Assembly (NCBI GenBank): GCA_030407315.1
Contig: JALQPE010001717.1
Span: 62,001-126,000 of the forward strand
Origin: Asparagopsis taxiformis
Taxonomy: Eukaryota; Rhodophyta; Florideophyceae; Bonnemaisoniales; Bonnemaisoniaceae
DNA: 64,000 nucleotides
Direction: 5' to 3'
In this document: positions 19,964 through 31,900 of the stretch, piece after piece
How positions within the stretch are numbered: the stretch's first letter is position 1
Layout of the letters: the number at the start of each line of letters is the position of its first letter
The notes under the pieces: generated by a model
Databases searched by the model: none
What the model was told of the DNA's origin: nothing
Seen by the model: only the letters and a program-made list of their open reading frames with translations
Translations under genes and position numbers: made by a program

Positions 19964-21449
19964 GGTGTTAGAAGTGCGCGGGAAGAAACGAAGAGAAGGG
20001 ATTTTGTAACCGAGAACAATATGGGTCGAGTGCGATGGAGGCAAGGACACGGAAGACGGTCTGGATGTTTTGATAAGGGTACGGGATGTATTGAGTCAGG
20101 CGGGAAGCAGTTGTATCAAGTGGCCGTCAGCTGTAAGAGATGGTCTCCTTGGAATTGTGTACAGGGACGTACCAGGACAATGTGACGTGGTGAATCAAAA
20201 GACGCATTGCTGGCACAAGTATACAGTTGAGGATGTGTCCAATGAATGAATTTAGTACCAGCTGGTGGACAATCGTGAAGTTTAGAATAATGTCGATACT
20301 ACGCCCCTGAACTGCCTACCTGCCCTGGCAGACTATGGAAGTATAGAGCAAATGAAGAAGCAAAGTCGCTCCTTTTAAGTGAGCTATTTTCTGCAAAGCA
20401 TACGACAAGGCGCTGATAAACGAGGGTTAGTCATTGAAAATATCTTCTTCGTTGCTTGAAATCCTATTGTTGGGGCAATCGCACATTGCGATACACATGG
20501 TTACACGATATTTCGCTGATATTCATTGCGCTGCAATGCGCTGGATATTCACGAGCGCGTGTCCTCACTCAATTTCTTCCGCAGCTTGTAAACACAATCT
20601 CGGCTTTCCTTTTTCGAGCGGTGCAACTTTCCTCAGTAGCTGTAATCATGCTGCCCATTATCAATGTTCGATACCGCCATCCAATGTCCTCTCTATCACG
20701 TCAGCAAGTCGAAACCAGAGCAGATCGAGTCAAAAGGAACTTCCTCCTTGGAATAACTCACAAATACGATCGAGTTGTGACATGGTCTTCCAGCACTGTG
20801 AATTCGAACTATGGCGCATCGTGACAAAAGATTGCCCAAAGATCGTGGTCGCTAAGTCGCTAGAAGGTCGTCTGGGAGATTGCTGCAGCATGAACACGGT
20901 GCGGAATAATATCATATTCACATCTGCTGGTCCGCCCAGCGTACAAACTCTTTGCAGTGGCCCAAGGCATATGGGATCACAACTGGCCAGTCGGAGTTGC
21001 TCGCTGTCAGTGCCCCCTCTCCTGGCCTATCATTCATTGACGTTCATAGGTAATGGACGTCACGCTCGGGATGATGAACGATCAGCGATGCCCTATGTTC
21101 ATTCTATCTCTCCCCAAACTGCTGCTGGGAAGGGCAAATTCTCAGGTTCGTTCCCATCGACTCCATTCTCGATCCGTCTGAGGTCGTCGTAGATCGTGAC
21201 TGATCTGAATAGATGAGTATAAATATTTCCCAAAGCAAACTATTTTCAAATATTTTTGAAATCGATACGATACCACCCTTCATTGACCTTGCTGGAACCG
21301 TCCCAGTTCGTTTCCAAACGTGAAGTCAACTTTCGAATCGAAGACTCTTCCATCCGGCAATAACGATACGTCTGCTCTTTCGCATCACTCATCTCGACCT
21401 GCAGTCATACTCTCAACGAGTTCATCCCTCGCTCAAAACACTTCAATCC
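19964..21449. other. Shared upstream region of NLR copies A and B (head to head)
   Basis: About 1.5 kb between divergent NLR copies, with no supported gene. It should contain both promoters. A TATA box is visible on the B side. Confidence 0.45.
21218..21225 (+). promoter_or_regulatory. TATA box (TATAAATA) upstream of NLR copy B
   Basis: It lies 232 bp before the first downstream ATG (21450). No experimental support. Confidence 0.35.
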
Positions 21450-24400
21450 ATGCTATCGACCCCACACGCGTCACCACATATATCGACCGCTCTCCAGCAA
21501 AGTAGCTCACCAACACCATGGACAAACGCATTCCCACATCCAAACAATCTACTTCTGATTAACCCAATCTCACATCCTCCATTCCACAGCATCTCCACCA
21601 ACCGCGCTCTACTTCCACATCGTCTCACCTGCATCCAGTCCACATCCCCCAGCCCTTCATCTTCTACGTCCCCCGAAATTCCCGCGAGATCCTGGACTTT
21701 TCCCAAAACTCACGCACTCCAGAAAGCAAAGCCAAGAGAGCCGTTCTATCCAATGACCCAAACCAGAACGCCGTGGCGGTCGTTGGCATGGGTGGTGCGG
21801 GAAAAACAACAATCCTGCGCGCCCTTGGTAGGCTTGCACAAGTCTGGGCCAAGTTCCATGACGGTGTGTGGTTCATAGAACTCGGTCATGACGCCACTCT
21901 GCAAAAGCTCCTAGATCTGCTGGGAGAAATTGTTGCCGAAGAACTCCCAGATTTCCTTCCCAACTTCAATCGACTCGCAGCCAAGCCAAATATGCACCTC
22001 AACATGATGAACAAGTTGATTGACCGTCTGGCCTCCAAGTGCTTCCTTCTGATCTTCGACGACGTCTGGGACCTTGACTCCAGTGTGTACCAGCTGGTGG
22101 ATTCTGTGTGCTCAGCTGTTCAAAAGATGGATGGAACACATTGCAAGGTGTTATCATCGACAAGAAATGAAGAGATTGGGCATGTAACCACTCATGATTT
22201 ATCAATTACAGTCAGTCCTGAAGATTCGCGAAGGGATAAATGTGTTGAAATTCTATGTTGCTACGCTGATATTGACCAAGACAGCATTCAAACGTTTGCA
22301 CGACCAAATCGACACGCGCTGGACAACATAATCGACATGTGTGCTGGACTGCCATTGGCTCTGAGTGTTGCCGGGTCTGCCATGCAAGATGTGTTGGGTA
22401 GAGGTGCGAGTGCTTGCGGACAGAACGGAATTGCGCAATACTGGGAGAGTCTGAAAGCAAGCTCTAGACAACTTTCAGTTGCGGAGAGTGGGAGTAGGCA
22501 TGGAGGACTAAATGCGGCAGTGCAGACAAGTTTATCGTCACTGGAGAAGAAGTGGACAGTGGGGGGCATGACAGTGGGAGAAATGTTTCAATCGTTTTGC
22601 ATCGTGCAAAAGCAGATGGGTTTTGAATTGTGTGCAATCGAGAAACTTTGGGGAGTGAGTGATACGTTGGGTGCAGTGAGGATGTTTTCACGGCACAGTC
22701 TGGTATCACTTGTTCAAGATGAAGGTGGATCGGTGATAGGAGTGCGACTACACGATTTGGTCCACGATTTGTGCGTGGAAAAGGCAGAGAGGAGCGAGGG
22801 AGTGCGATTTTGGCACAGGCGTCTAGTTGAAGCATACCAACGATCGCGTTTGGCTCGTGAAAGTAGAGGGGTGAATGCCGCACATGATACTAGAGAAGAG
22901 GAATGGTGGAAGCTAGATAGCCATGACGAATATATGCAAGAAAATGTAGTGCGCCACCTACTCGGCGCTGGACAGGTTACTGAGGCACTTCGACTGCTCA
23001 CCGACTACCGGTGGATAGAGCAAACAAATGACGATAATGGCCGTCCTCCATTCCAGAAGATTATCGCTGAACTTCAGCTCTTGAAAATGTATTTAGAAAG
23101 ACACGAGAAGACAGAGACAGGCAAAAGATTGACACAAGACATTGAAATTGTCGTGAGGACTATGAGCGTAAGCCAGGTACTATACTGCATGAAGAATCGG
23201 GACGAGTGCACGTTCCAGTTGTTTGGGCGACTGCGAGACGTGCGAAGCGAGAGCGGCATTGTAGAGCGGATAGTATACACTATCGAGCGGTATGCACGGC
23301 GTCCTTGGGTCTCTGCTGAGCCTGGAGTTTTGGCGAGTGGAAGGAGCTTGCTGAGACGTGTGCTAGACCTGGAGGGCGGCGGAACCTGTATGTCAGTTGG
23401 GACAGGAGGGGATGAAGTGATCGTAGGAGCGGAGGAAGGGAAGGTGCGGGTATTGGACGAACAGGAAGGATCGAAGAAGACGCCACTCGTCGGTCACTCA
23501 AAAGATGAGCGTGTAGAAGATGTTTTTATTGACCGTTCGTCTGGGTTGATTTATTCATGCGGTTCAGAAGGAAAAGTGATCATATGGAAGGCGCTCAAGA
23601 AATGGCGCTCCCTGCAGACCGAGGGGCTACTCGACGGTGAGTGGATCTACTGCATGCAAGTTCTTTCAACGCTGCGAAAAATTGTTCTGGGTACGGATAA
23701 AGGACGGCTGCTGGTGATCGACATAATAAGCGGGAGAACGTTACGACGTGTCGATGCACATGAAGAGGGTATTACCTCACTAGCGGCTGGAGGGAGGGAT
23801 AAAGTTGTAGTAAACAGATCAGAAGATGGAGTGGTTCGTGTTTGGGACACGACGAGTTTTGAAAACACTAGAAATCTATTGCAGGGGCACTCAGACTGGG
23901 TAAGAAGCGTCGTATCGAGCGGTTACGGAAAAATATTGGCCTCGGGATCAGACGATCGAACAGTTCAAATATGGGATGCGCAGAGACGCGAACAAGCATG
24001 GGGGTCTTCTGATGAACACAGAACGTCTGTGATATGTGTCTTGTTGAGTGACGATGGTCGCTGGCTGTACTCCGCGGATGACGACGGCGCGATATGTGTG
24101 TGGCGGGTGAGCAATGGCGGCCATGATGTGTCATTAGTGCACACTCTTAAGCATGCATCGATGTATGACGTCAAGTCGCTTTCCATAGGACATGAATCGG
24201 AGCTGTTCGTATTGAACGGGAATCGTGTCCATGTTTGGGACGCGCGAGATACCAAAAGTGGCACAGAGCACGTCGATAGATTTCTGGGCGTCGCGGATGC
24301 GTTCGCAGTTTCTGCGGATGGGGCAACATTGTTGACGTGGAATGAACTGATGAAACGTGTCGAGATTCGCGACGTGTGTGACGTGTCCAAACCATATGAT

Positions 24401-25738
24401 CGCGTCGACTGCAGTTTCACTATTTCGCCCCAATTTGGACCTAATCCGCAAATATTTGCACTTTCATCCGATCGCAAAGTTGTTGCGTTTGCTCACTCTT
24501 CTTGTGTAGTGCACCTCGTCGGTGGTCGTCGTGGTTTTCTGTTGCACTCGCTGTCCAATCTGGACCATTGGGCGTCGGGGCCAACTCCTAGCGAACAAGG
24601 TCTTCGATCACGTTCGGGTTATCTGAGAAGAGGTGGATTACGGGGAGAAATAGAATCTTTGAGCTTTAGTCCAGATGGCACTGTTGTCTCAGCTGTCGTG
24701 GTCGTACGAGCAACGTGGAACAATTCGCCGCTCATGAAAAAGTCGTATTCATCGAATGTATCGTCAGGATGTATGTCAGGAAATCCGTTGGATGTGACTC
24801 ACTCCAGTTCCGAGACCAATACAACAGCGAACAGATCTGCAGTCGCACGCCTCACTTGCAAACAACTATCAACCTCTTTAGGTTTGCTATATTCGAAGAA
24901 CGTGACATGTGAGCATGAATCCAAATCATTTACTATTGCAACCCTCGAGAAGGCGGTGAAATGTGCCCATTACTGTTCCAACACGTCTCGTTTGTGGCTT
25001 TCATTACGACCAAGAAGTCTGCACTATGTCGACCTCATCGCCGATAACAATCAATTCGCCCTGCGTAATGAACCGCCTCTACCTTGTCTCTCACAACCAT
25101 GTCCAACCGCATCACAGGATCGATCAACTCACACAACTGAACAACCTGAAGCAGAAGAGGTATACGATGTATTCATCAGCCACGCCGGCACCGACAAGCT
25201 CAGCATCGCCGAACCGTTATACGAGCTGCTAGTTGCGTTGGGTCTCAAAGTATTTCTGGACCGCGCAGAGCTGCGGCCGGGGCGGAATGCGTCGCAGAAG
25301 ATGATCAACGCGATGCGGACCGCGAAGATAGCATAGTGATACTGTCTCCGGAATTCGCGGCAAGGAAATGGACCATGAAGGAATTGATGTGTTTCATGGA
25401 GCGATTTGGCGCGGATGGCGAACGCGGGGTGATCGTCATTCCTGTTTTCTACCGTTTGGGGCTGGATGATTGCAGGGATGAGAATGGACAAAGTGCGTTT
25501 ATCAAGGAGGGGTTTCTGCAGCGAATGGCGGCAGAGCGAGAGTATTGTATCGGAGACGTGCTGAAAGCTCTATAGTCGCTGAGGAGCGTGACAGGCATCG
25601 AAAACAAGGACGGAGTGACGAATGGAACGAGTACGGAAGAGAAGACACGGCAGAGCGTTTGTCAAGACGATAGCAGACGCGGTTGTGGAAGCAAAGCTGC
25701 GGCTAGAAAGCGGATGTGCTGCTGGTCCTAGCGGATGA
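21450..25738 (+). pseudogene. NLR-like copy B: NB-ARC - WD40 open, N-terminus and TIR broken
   Basis: The core frame is open from 21563 to 25335 (1,257 codons) but has no ATG before the P-loop (GMGGAGKTT at about 21785). An upstream Ser/Pro-rich frame from ATG 21450 is in another phase, so a frameshift lies between. No MGNS start is found. NB-ARC motifs (LLIFDDVW, GLPLAL, LHD), WD40 repeats (EDGVVRVWD, SDDRTVQIWD, DDGAICVWR) and the first 60 residues of the TIR (YDVFISHAG to RTAKIA) are kept. By comparison with A and C, one base is missing near 25334; TIR coding continues in another frame from 25336, hits a TAG at 25573-25575 where A has Gln, then shifts again near 25650 before the family C-terminus ends at TGA 25736-25738. 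A truncated NB-ARC/WD40 product is still possible. Confidence 0.8.
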
Positions 25739-26497
25739 ATGCTATTGCTCATCCGAACGACAGAGAGCAAGAAAGTATTCACATGTGCTAAGGGCTGCCA
25801 ACCTGTTCGACTGATTTGGGGATAACCAAGATCGCCATCGCTCCTGCAATGACGCCGCAATTCTGGGAATGAAAAATTTCCCAAAATAGCAGCCAGTGAC
25901 CTCCGGTAGAAACGATATTACAATCCTGCAATCGGTGAACTGGCTGCATCAGCAGGTTCACAACTGCAAAGTTTCTTCCAGGACGATTTATGATCAAGCT
26001 CAACATTTTGCACGCCACCCGCAGGTTTGAAGAGGCCGCCAGTGTGGCCTAGTTCAATGCGTAGCCGCTGCGATCTCACAATCAACACAATCGTATGCCA
26101 GGCGACGCATGGTCTGACTCGGACTCGCACCTCTGTGAACGCAGTCATTCTGCGAATCAAAATTCTCACGCCTCTCTGCGCTGCCTTCTTGTGTTCACAT
26201 CCAAACTCGATTCCGTCACAAATGCATTCGGCACAACGCATGTCGTGTCCCACATGGCACCACTTTCGCGACCTACGGTAATACATTTCCGACACCGCAA
26301 ACTGGTTCCGCCCAGCTCGGCCCCGCAGCATGGCATGCGTTTGCCTGCGATACCATCGCCTACGGTCGGCGGATTTGCAAATGTCGTGTTCGTATTCTGC
26401 AGAGATGTGCGGCATGAGTCACCGCAGTTCCTCGTCGTGCAATGGGCAATCATGCTATGTCTGGCTGTGTTTTATTCAATGATGTTTTCGTAGACTG
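25739..26497. other. Region between NLR copies B and C, no firm gene
   Basis: The minus strand has a small Cys-containing frame from ATG 26453 (95 codons, CCGAELGG and CRKC) overlapped by another frame with CAECICDG. Neither has a signal peptide or known family, so I do not call a gene. Confidence 0.3.
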
Positions 26498-27238
26498 TCA
26501 CTCTCGCAAACCACTGGGACCAGCAGCTCGTCCGCTCTTCAATCGCTCAATCGCCTCTACAACAGCATCCTTGATACTCTCGACAAATCCGATCCGCTCG
26601 GCCACCTCCTTGGCGCTGTCCCCATTCGTTACCCCATTCGTATTCTCGATCCCCGTCACTACACTCACCGCCCGAAGAGCATCCATGATCTCTTCCATTC
26701 TAAAGTATCCTTCTCCCATCCGCTCCAGGAGGCCATCCGCTGCAAGTGCATACTCTCCATCCGCGTTCCTCAATCTAGCCAGCAACCTTTGGTCCTTGCA
26801 TTCATTCAGCGACAATCGATAGAAAACAGGAATGATAATCACTCCACGTTCCCCATGAGCGTCAAACCGCTCCAGGAAACACATCAATTCCTTCATGGTC
26901 CATTTCCTCGCCGCAAATTCCGGGGACAATATCACTACTGCAATCTTCGCAGTCCGCATCGCATTGATCATCTTCTGCGACGCGTTTTGCCCCGGCCGTA
27001 ACTCTGCCCGGTCCAGAAATACTTTTAGCCCGAGATCCACTAGTAGCTTGTACAATAGTTCGGCAATGGGGACCTTGTCGGTGCCAGCGTGGCTAATGAA
27101 TACATCGTACGTTTCTTCTGCTTCATCATCCAAATCTCCGGCTGTGTGCTCAGCAACGTCTTCAGGTGCGGGTGGAGGTGATTGTAGGGATGGTAGAGAT
27201 GGAAGATCATCGCGCAATTCGATTTGGGTGTTTTCACT
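26498..27238 (-). pseudogene. Copy C piece 4: TIR domain
   Basis: It begins with the SEN codons of the 9-bp duplication and runs through an acidic Pro-rich linker into YDVFISHAGTDK, the BB-loop-like DRAELRPG region, SPEFAARKWTMKEL and IIPVFYRL, ending in a family tail (GPSGLRE). No breaks within the piece. Confidence 0.85.
27230..27238. repeat. 9-bp target-site duplication (left) of the Mutator-like element
   Basis: GTTTTCACT, repeated at 34937-34945. Nine bases is the usual Mutator duplication length. Confidence 0.9.
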
Positions 27239-28483
27239 GGCTATGTCCAAATCTACTCAGAGTATATCTGTATATAAGACACGCTCCGTCGTGATTTCGT
27301 CCAGCTTGTGCGGCCAATCAAATTCTTTCGTCCAACTACTTCCCTCCCACCAATCGCAGCCTTTCGTCCAACTCAGGGAGCTTTCTAATTGGTCGAGAGA
27401 AAAATTATTGCAAAAAACACCCTCTCTGCATGGCCCCCAAATTAGCCCAGAATCGACATTGGGCGAAGCCGTGCTCAAGCGTTACGGTGCCGCGTGACAA
27501 TTGCGTTTCGGAAAATAAAACAAAAGTGAAAACCCATTTTCGCCCGCCGCCGCGGCGCTAGTGGACCATTTCCATCAACGGTCCTACACGGACCGAGTGG
27601 ACATTTTGGCGCACTGTTTTGATCCAGTGTTCCCGTCGACTATCTACCCACCGCCGAGAACATACCTTGTCTCGCTGACGGCGATCGAAAACCATTACGT
27701 CACGTCTTCCCTGCATTAGGCGCACTACAACATCAAAGCAGTGCCGCGAACAAGTTTCGCACGGGTGGAGCTTGTACGCAAGGCCGAAGCGAAAATACGA
27801 ACACGCTGCTGCTCCGTATCGAGAATCCAGCCTCTGGATAAAACCCAGTACTCCGCGTTTTCTTTCACTGCGTGCGCCACAACAGAAAAGCGATAAAACG
27901 AATAAGCTGTTACTCTGACGAACTAGCTGGCGAAATCATTGTCAAATTGAAGCGAGAATACGAATATTATCGCACGTTCTCACAAAAATAACCACCCTGT
28001 TGATTCCATTTGAATGGAAAAGTGAGTACCAACTACCTCTCCGTTACATGCGAATACGTGAACAGATGAAAATATGCTGACTGACATTTCGATTATCTCG
28101 CTTTCTCAAATTCTATCTTTGAAAACGGTCATCACATTACCCAGAAGTGAAAATGGAAAGTGATGAAACCAGAAAGAAAAAAACCATACAAAGATTCTTT
28201 GAGAGACTGAAGAATTGGAATTTCGGGTTGACAGAAGGAGAAAGAGACGTAATGAGCAAGTACCTCACGAAGCTTTTGGGAACATCGGTACCTTCCGATG
28301 ATGCAAAACCATGGATAGAGCATTGCAGAGAAGCAGAGATGCTTGAAGATCATCTCCTTCTCGCTGGTATGACCGAACTCAAATTTTCGGAGAATGTGTT
28401 TGTCTTCGGATGTAGCACTGGGCAGTTTTTCAGTGCCGGTGCTGCAAAATTCCGTGATGGTGACGAGCTAGACGCAAGAGATC
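27239..28483 (+). repeat. Left 1,245-bp terminal inverted repeat of the MULE
   Basis: Reverse complement of 33692-34936. It carries the element's promoter region and the first 110 codons of the transposase gene, here on the plus strand. Confidence 0.9.
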
Positions 28484-28515
28484 GAAAGCATGAGAGCAGT
28501 GCTGTGCGGCATTGA
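28153..28515 (+). CDS. Truncated duplicate of the transposase N-terminus
   Basis: From ATG 28153 the first 110 codons equal those of the transposase, then ten different codons to TGA. It stops before the peptidase His, Asp and Cys. It has the same upstream sequence as the full gene, so it may be transcribed; a dominant-negative or regulatory peptide is only a guess. Confidence 0.5.
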   Translation: MESDETRKKKTIQRFFERLKNWNFGLTEGERDVMSKYLTKLLGTSVPSDDAKPWIEHCREAEMLEDHLLLAGMTELKFSENVFVFGCSTGQFFSAGAAKFRDGDELDARDRKHESSAVRH

Positions 28516-28976
28516 AAACTCTCTATTTAGGATCAATTGTTGCATGGGCGTGTGATGGGGCTAATTACAATTCGAGTAAGTCAGGTTCTGTCAACTTGTT
28601 TGACATTTGCATATATTGAAGTCGGGCTACTGATAAGGTTCTAGAGATATGTCAAGAGAATATATGAAACTTCTGGATGAGTGTGATCTGCTGGCATTGG
28701 AATGCCAAATGCAGTAGCAATGTGTCTGGAGAGAAAGAAAGATGGTAACAGCCTCTGGTGCACTGTATGCCTGATCTATTATTGCATGCGTCGAGTTGAC
28801 GTGCGGCAAACAGAGACAAGTAGAAAGCTTATGGAACAGATCTTAGGTGGGCAGGGTGCATGTTTACTAGAAAGTGTGAAGTGGAAACAATCAATGAAAT
28901 GCGCAAGACGAAATGGGAATCTAATGGAATGAATTCTTTCTCTAGCGAGAAATAATGCGTTCATACCACTCAAAAG
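28516..28976. other. Unique internal MULE sequence, no gene
   Basis: It lies between the left arm and the transposase stop. Only short frames are present. Confidence 0.4.
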
Positions 28977-31900
28977 TCAAGTTAGCTTCGACTTCGCCTT
29001 GGAAACAGTATGAGAGTTTGCCGTGCTATTTCTCTTCGATTTGCTCTTGTGTCCGCTCTTAGATTTGTATTTGTCATAGAATCCAGTTTTTCGCTTCAAC
29101 GAAACTCTTCGAACCTTTAGAGGTGGGTTGAGAATCATTTGATTAGGTGCAGTACCAATACTTTCACCATCTAGTTGGAATAGTTTTGGCTCTTTCAGTC
29201 TCCAATTATTCCGGTTTCCTAATTGCCATGGTAAGCGTAAAGGACAATCAATGGATACCCCACTTCCCGGTTTTTCTCCCCTCGAAACCTGCGACAAGAC
29301 TAATTTCATCAATGAATCCAAGGCCAATGTAGCTTCATCTCCCAGCATCTCTGTAGCTCTGAAAATTTGGTCAAACCGCGCTTTGAGGTCACTATACTTC
29401 ATAGCCTTCTTCAGCTCGGATGAATTAGGTCCCTCAGTAGTTACACCTTCGTCTGCGTCCTCCGTACAATTTCCAGAATTATGGTGCGGTCGAGGGTGAT
29501 CCATCCTACACATATGTACAGAGTCTACCCATTTTCTTCGTTCACGCATCCAATATACGTGTATACATGTTTGTACATCAATATTCGCCGTCGTCTCCAA
29601 TGTCCCTTTGATGTTAGTATTGTTAGAGTACTCGGGGAAAAGAACAATTACACGCATGGCGTGTGGACACGGTAATCCAGATGTGCGGAAGAATGAACAT
29701 TTGCACCATACTACTAGGTGTCTTGAAACAGAGGCCCATACAAAGACTTGCTGTTCAAGTACTCTAGAATCGGACTGCTTCTCCAGAAAGAATAAAACGC
29801 AATTTCCCAACGATTGGAGATCTCGAGGCTTTCCGCCACTCTGTCCATTCTTTGTCTCCACCCCGTCCATGTGTTCTCCTCTGTTCACTATTTCATGGCC
29901 TGTAATCCTCCAATCGATTGAAGGAACATAGGAAAGGTCAATGAGCTTTCGGATGCTATACTCAGTATACGTCCGCATAAATCTTTCCAGTTCTGGACCT
30001 CTCTTCAACCCAGCCGTGTAAACTTGCTTCGATAAAGACTTGGATATAGAATCGCTCTTGAGCAGACGTTCTTCCTCAAGTCGATGAGTATATTTGTGAA
30101 GCTCAATTGGAATTTCTCCAAGAGGGACTCTACGTTTCATTATCTCGGACCGAAATATTGCGTTAAAACACTCAGTGTACCCACTTCCCTGAAATAGAAA
30201 CCTTAATCCACACTTTGTTCTGTTATAGCAGTGAACAACGTAGTCCTTCAATTTGTAGTATAGCAAAGTGTACCACCTTGGGTATTTTGTACTCTGCATC
30301 TCTGCGAAGTAGAGTGACTCGAAACCAGACCTTCTTGCTAAAAATATCTCTTCAGATGGGCTACGTCTCAATTGATACAGATCCTTTGACATGTGTCCAA
30401 TACAGGAAGGTGCATTGCTACTATCTTGCATAGTATCCTCTGATATAGTTGGCCTCTTGAAGATATCATTTCCTCTCGCACATCTCTGCTGCATTTCCAA
30501 GTTCCCGTGCTGTGCAAAAAATGCTGCCACATTCTTCATCTGATTTACGTTGAGATGCCATTCATCCAACAATATGTGCGATTTCGGCCAAACTCTTTGA
30601 GCGGCTCGAATACCAGCCGAGTCTTGATCCAGTGCTACAACATTCGGGTCGCATGGACACATTGTCCGGAACTCATTCATAGCCCAGAAAAGGCTCTGCT
30701 CTGTTTCATCACTTAACAATCCAACCATGTATATTGCGTTGTGACCCTCGTTTGTTCTCCCTGCGAAACCTATCATGGGTAGTCCGTATACATTTGAGAC
30801 AGATTTGCAATCTACAGAAATTCCGGGAAAGATACCATCTTGCTCGTACATATCTCTCCATTGTGGCAAGGCCCAACAGATCGAGTGCAAGCTGAAATCA
30901 GTGTTCAAACGAATCCTGAAGTATGTTCGCGGATTCTCATTGTGTAATGATGATAGAGACTGGAATAGACGCATACAGTCTGTATTGAGAGGGTGCTCTC
31001 GCCTAAAGTTATACCAAAGGAACTTTCGGAAGCGATCGCGATGCAGTATAATATCGTACTTGTCCTGCAGATAACGAACAATATCCGCGCAACCCAGGTA
31101 GGAAGTTCTACTCATAGACAGAGCTTCCTGTATCGCCTCTGGTGGAATCGTAGCTCGCATTACTTTCTGAGATGGATGGTGACAATGGGTTCCATCAAGG
31201 AGAGTAAAAGAGTGACGAATAACCAATGGGGATACTGAATCCTTTTTCTCAGCTGCATTTTCATCACTCTCAACTGCGGTTTGGGGTTTGCAGATTATCT
31301 TCCCACGAATCTTGAATTTAAATGGACATTTGAGATGCTGTTCTTTGCAAACAAGAACAACAGAATCTATGCGTTCTTTCAAACTGTCGAAATATTGAGA
31401 CGAACGTATGATGAGACGATAACCAAAGCTTTCGGAAATGTGTCGCAATGAAGATATGAGGCCCCCGCTGTCGGTATCAATTCCATCATGCAACCTCCCT
31501 ATGGTCAACATTGCCTCGCCGACAGTGCATTCAATCTCCTTCTGTTCCAACTCAAGTTTTTTCTGGTCAATTCTCTCTTTTTCAGGTTCTGAATTTTTCC
31601 CTTGCGTTCCTCCGTCTTTAATGCTCTCTTCCTGGACGAAAACATTGTCAGCATCTCGTTTACTAGAACTGCCAGTGTTTTCGGATAAGCACTGGGCGTA
31701 GGCATGGTCACCAGTACCCTGTGTTGGCAACTCCAATTGACTGTCGTCTGGATTGGGAGGCAGTACAGGTCCTTTTGAGTTCTGACGAGAGTTAGAATTC
31801 TTGATGTCCGCATTATAGTCTTTTTTGTTTCGAGACTGTACTCGTTGCTTTCGAATTACAGACGGTAGTCGCGGTAGGAGGGTTGTCATGGACGTTGTAA

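Noticed and set aside
26166..26453. Small Cys-containing minus-strand frame
   Set aside because: No signal peptide or homology clue and two overlapping frames look equally plausible.
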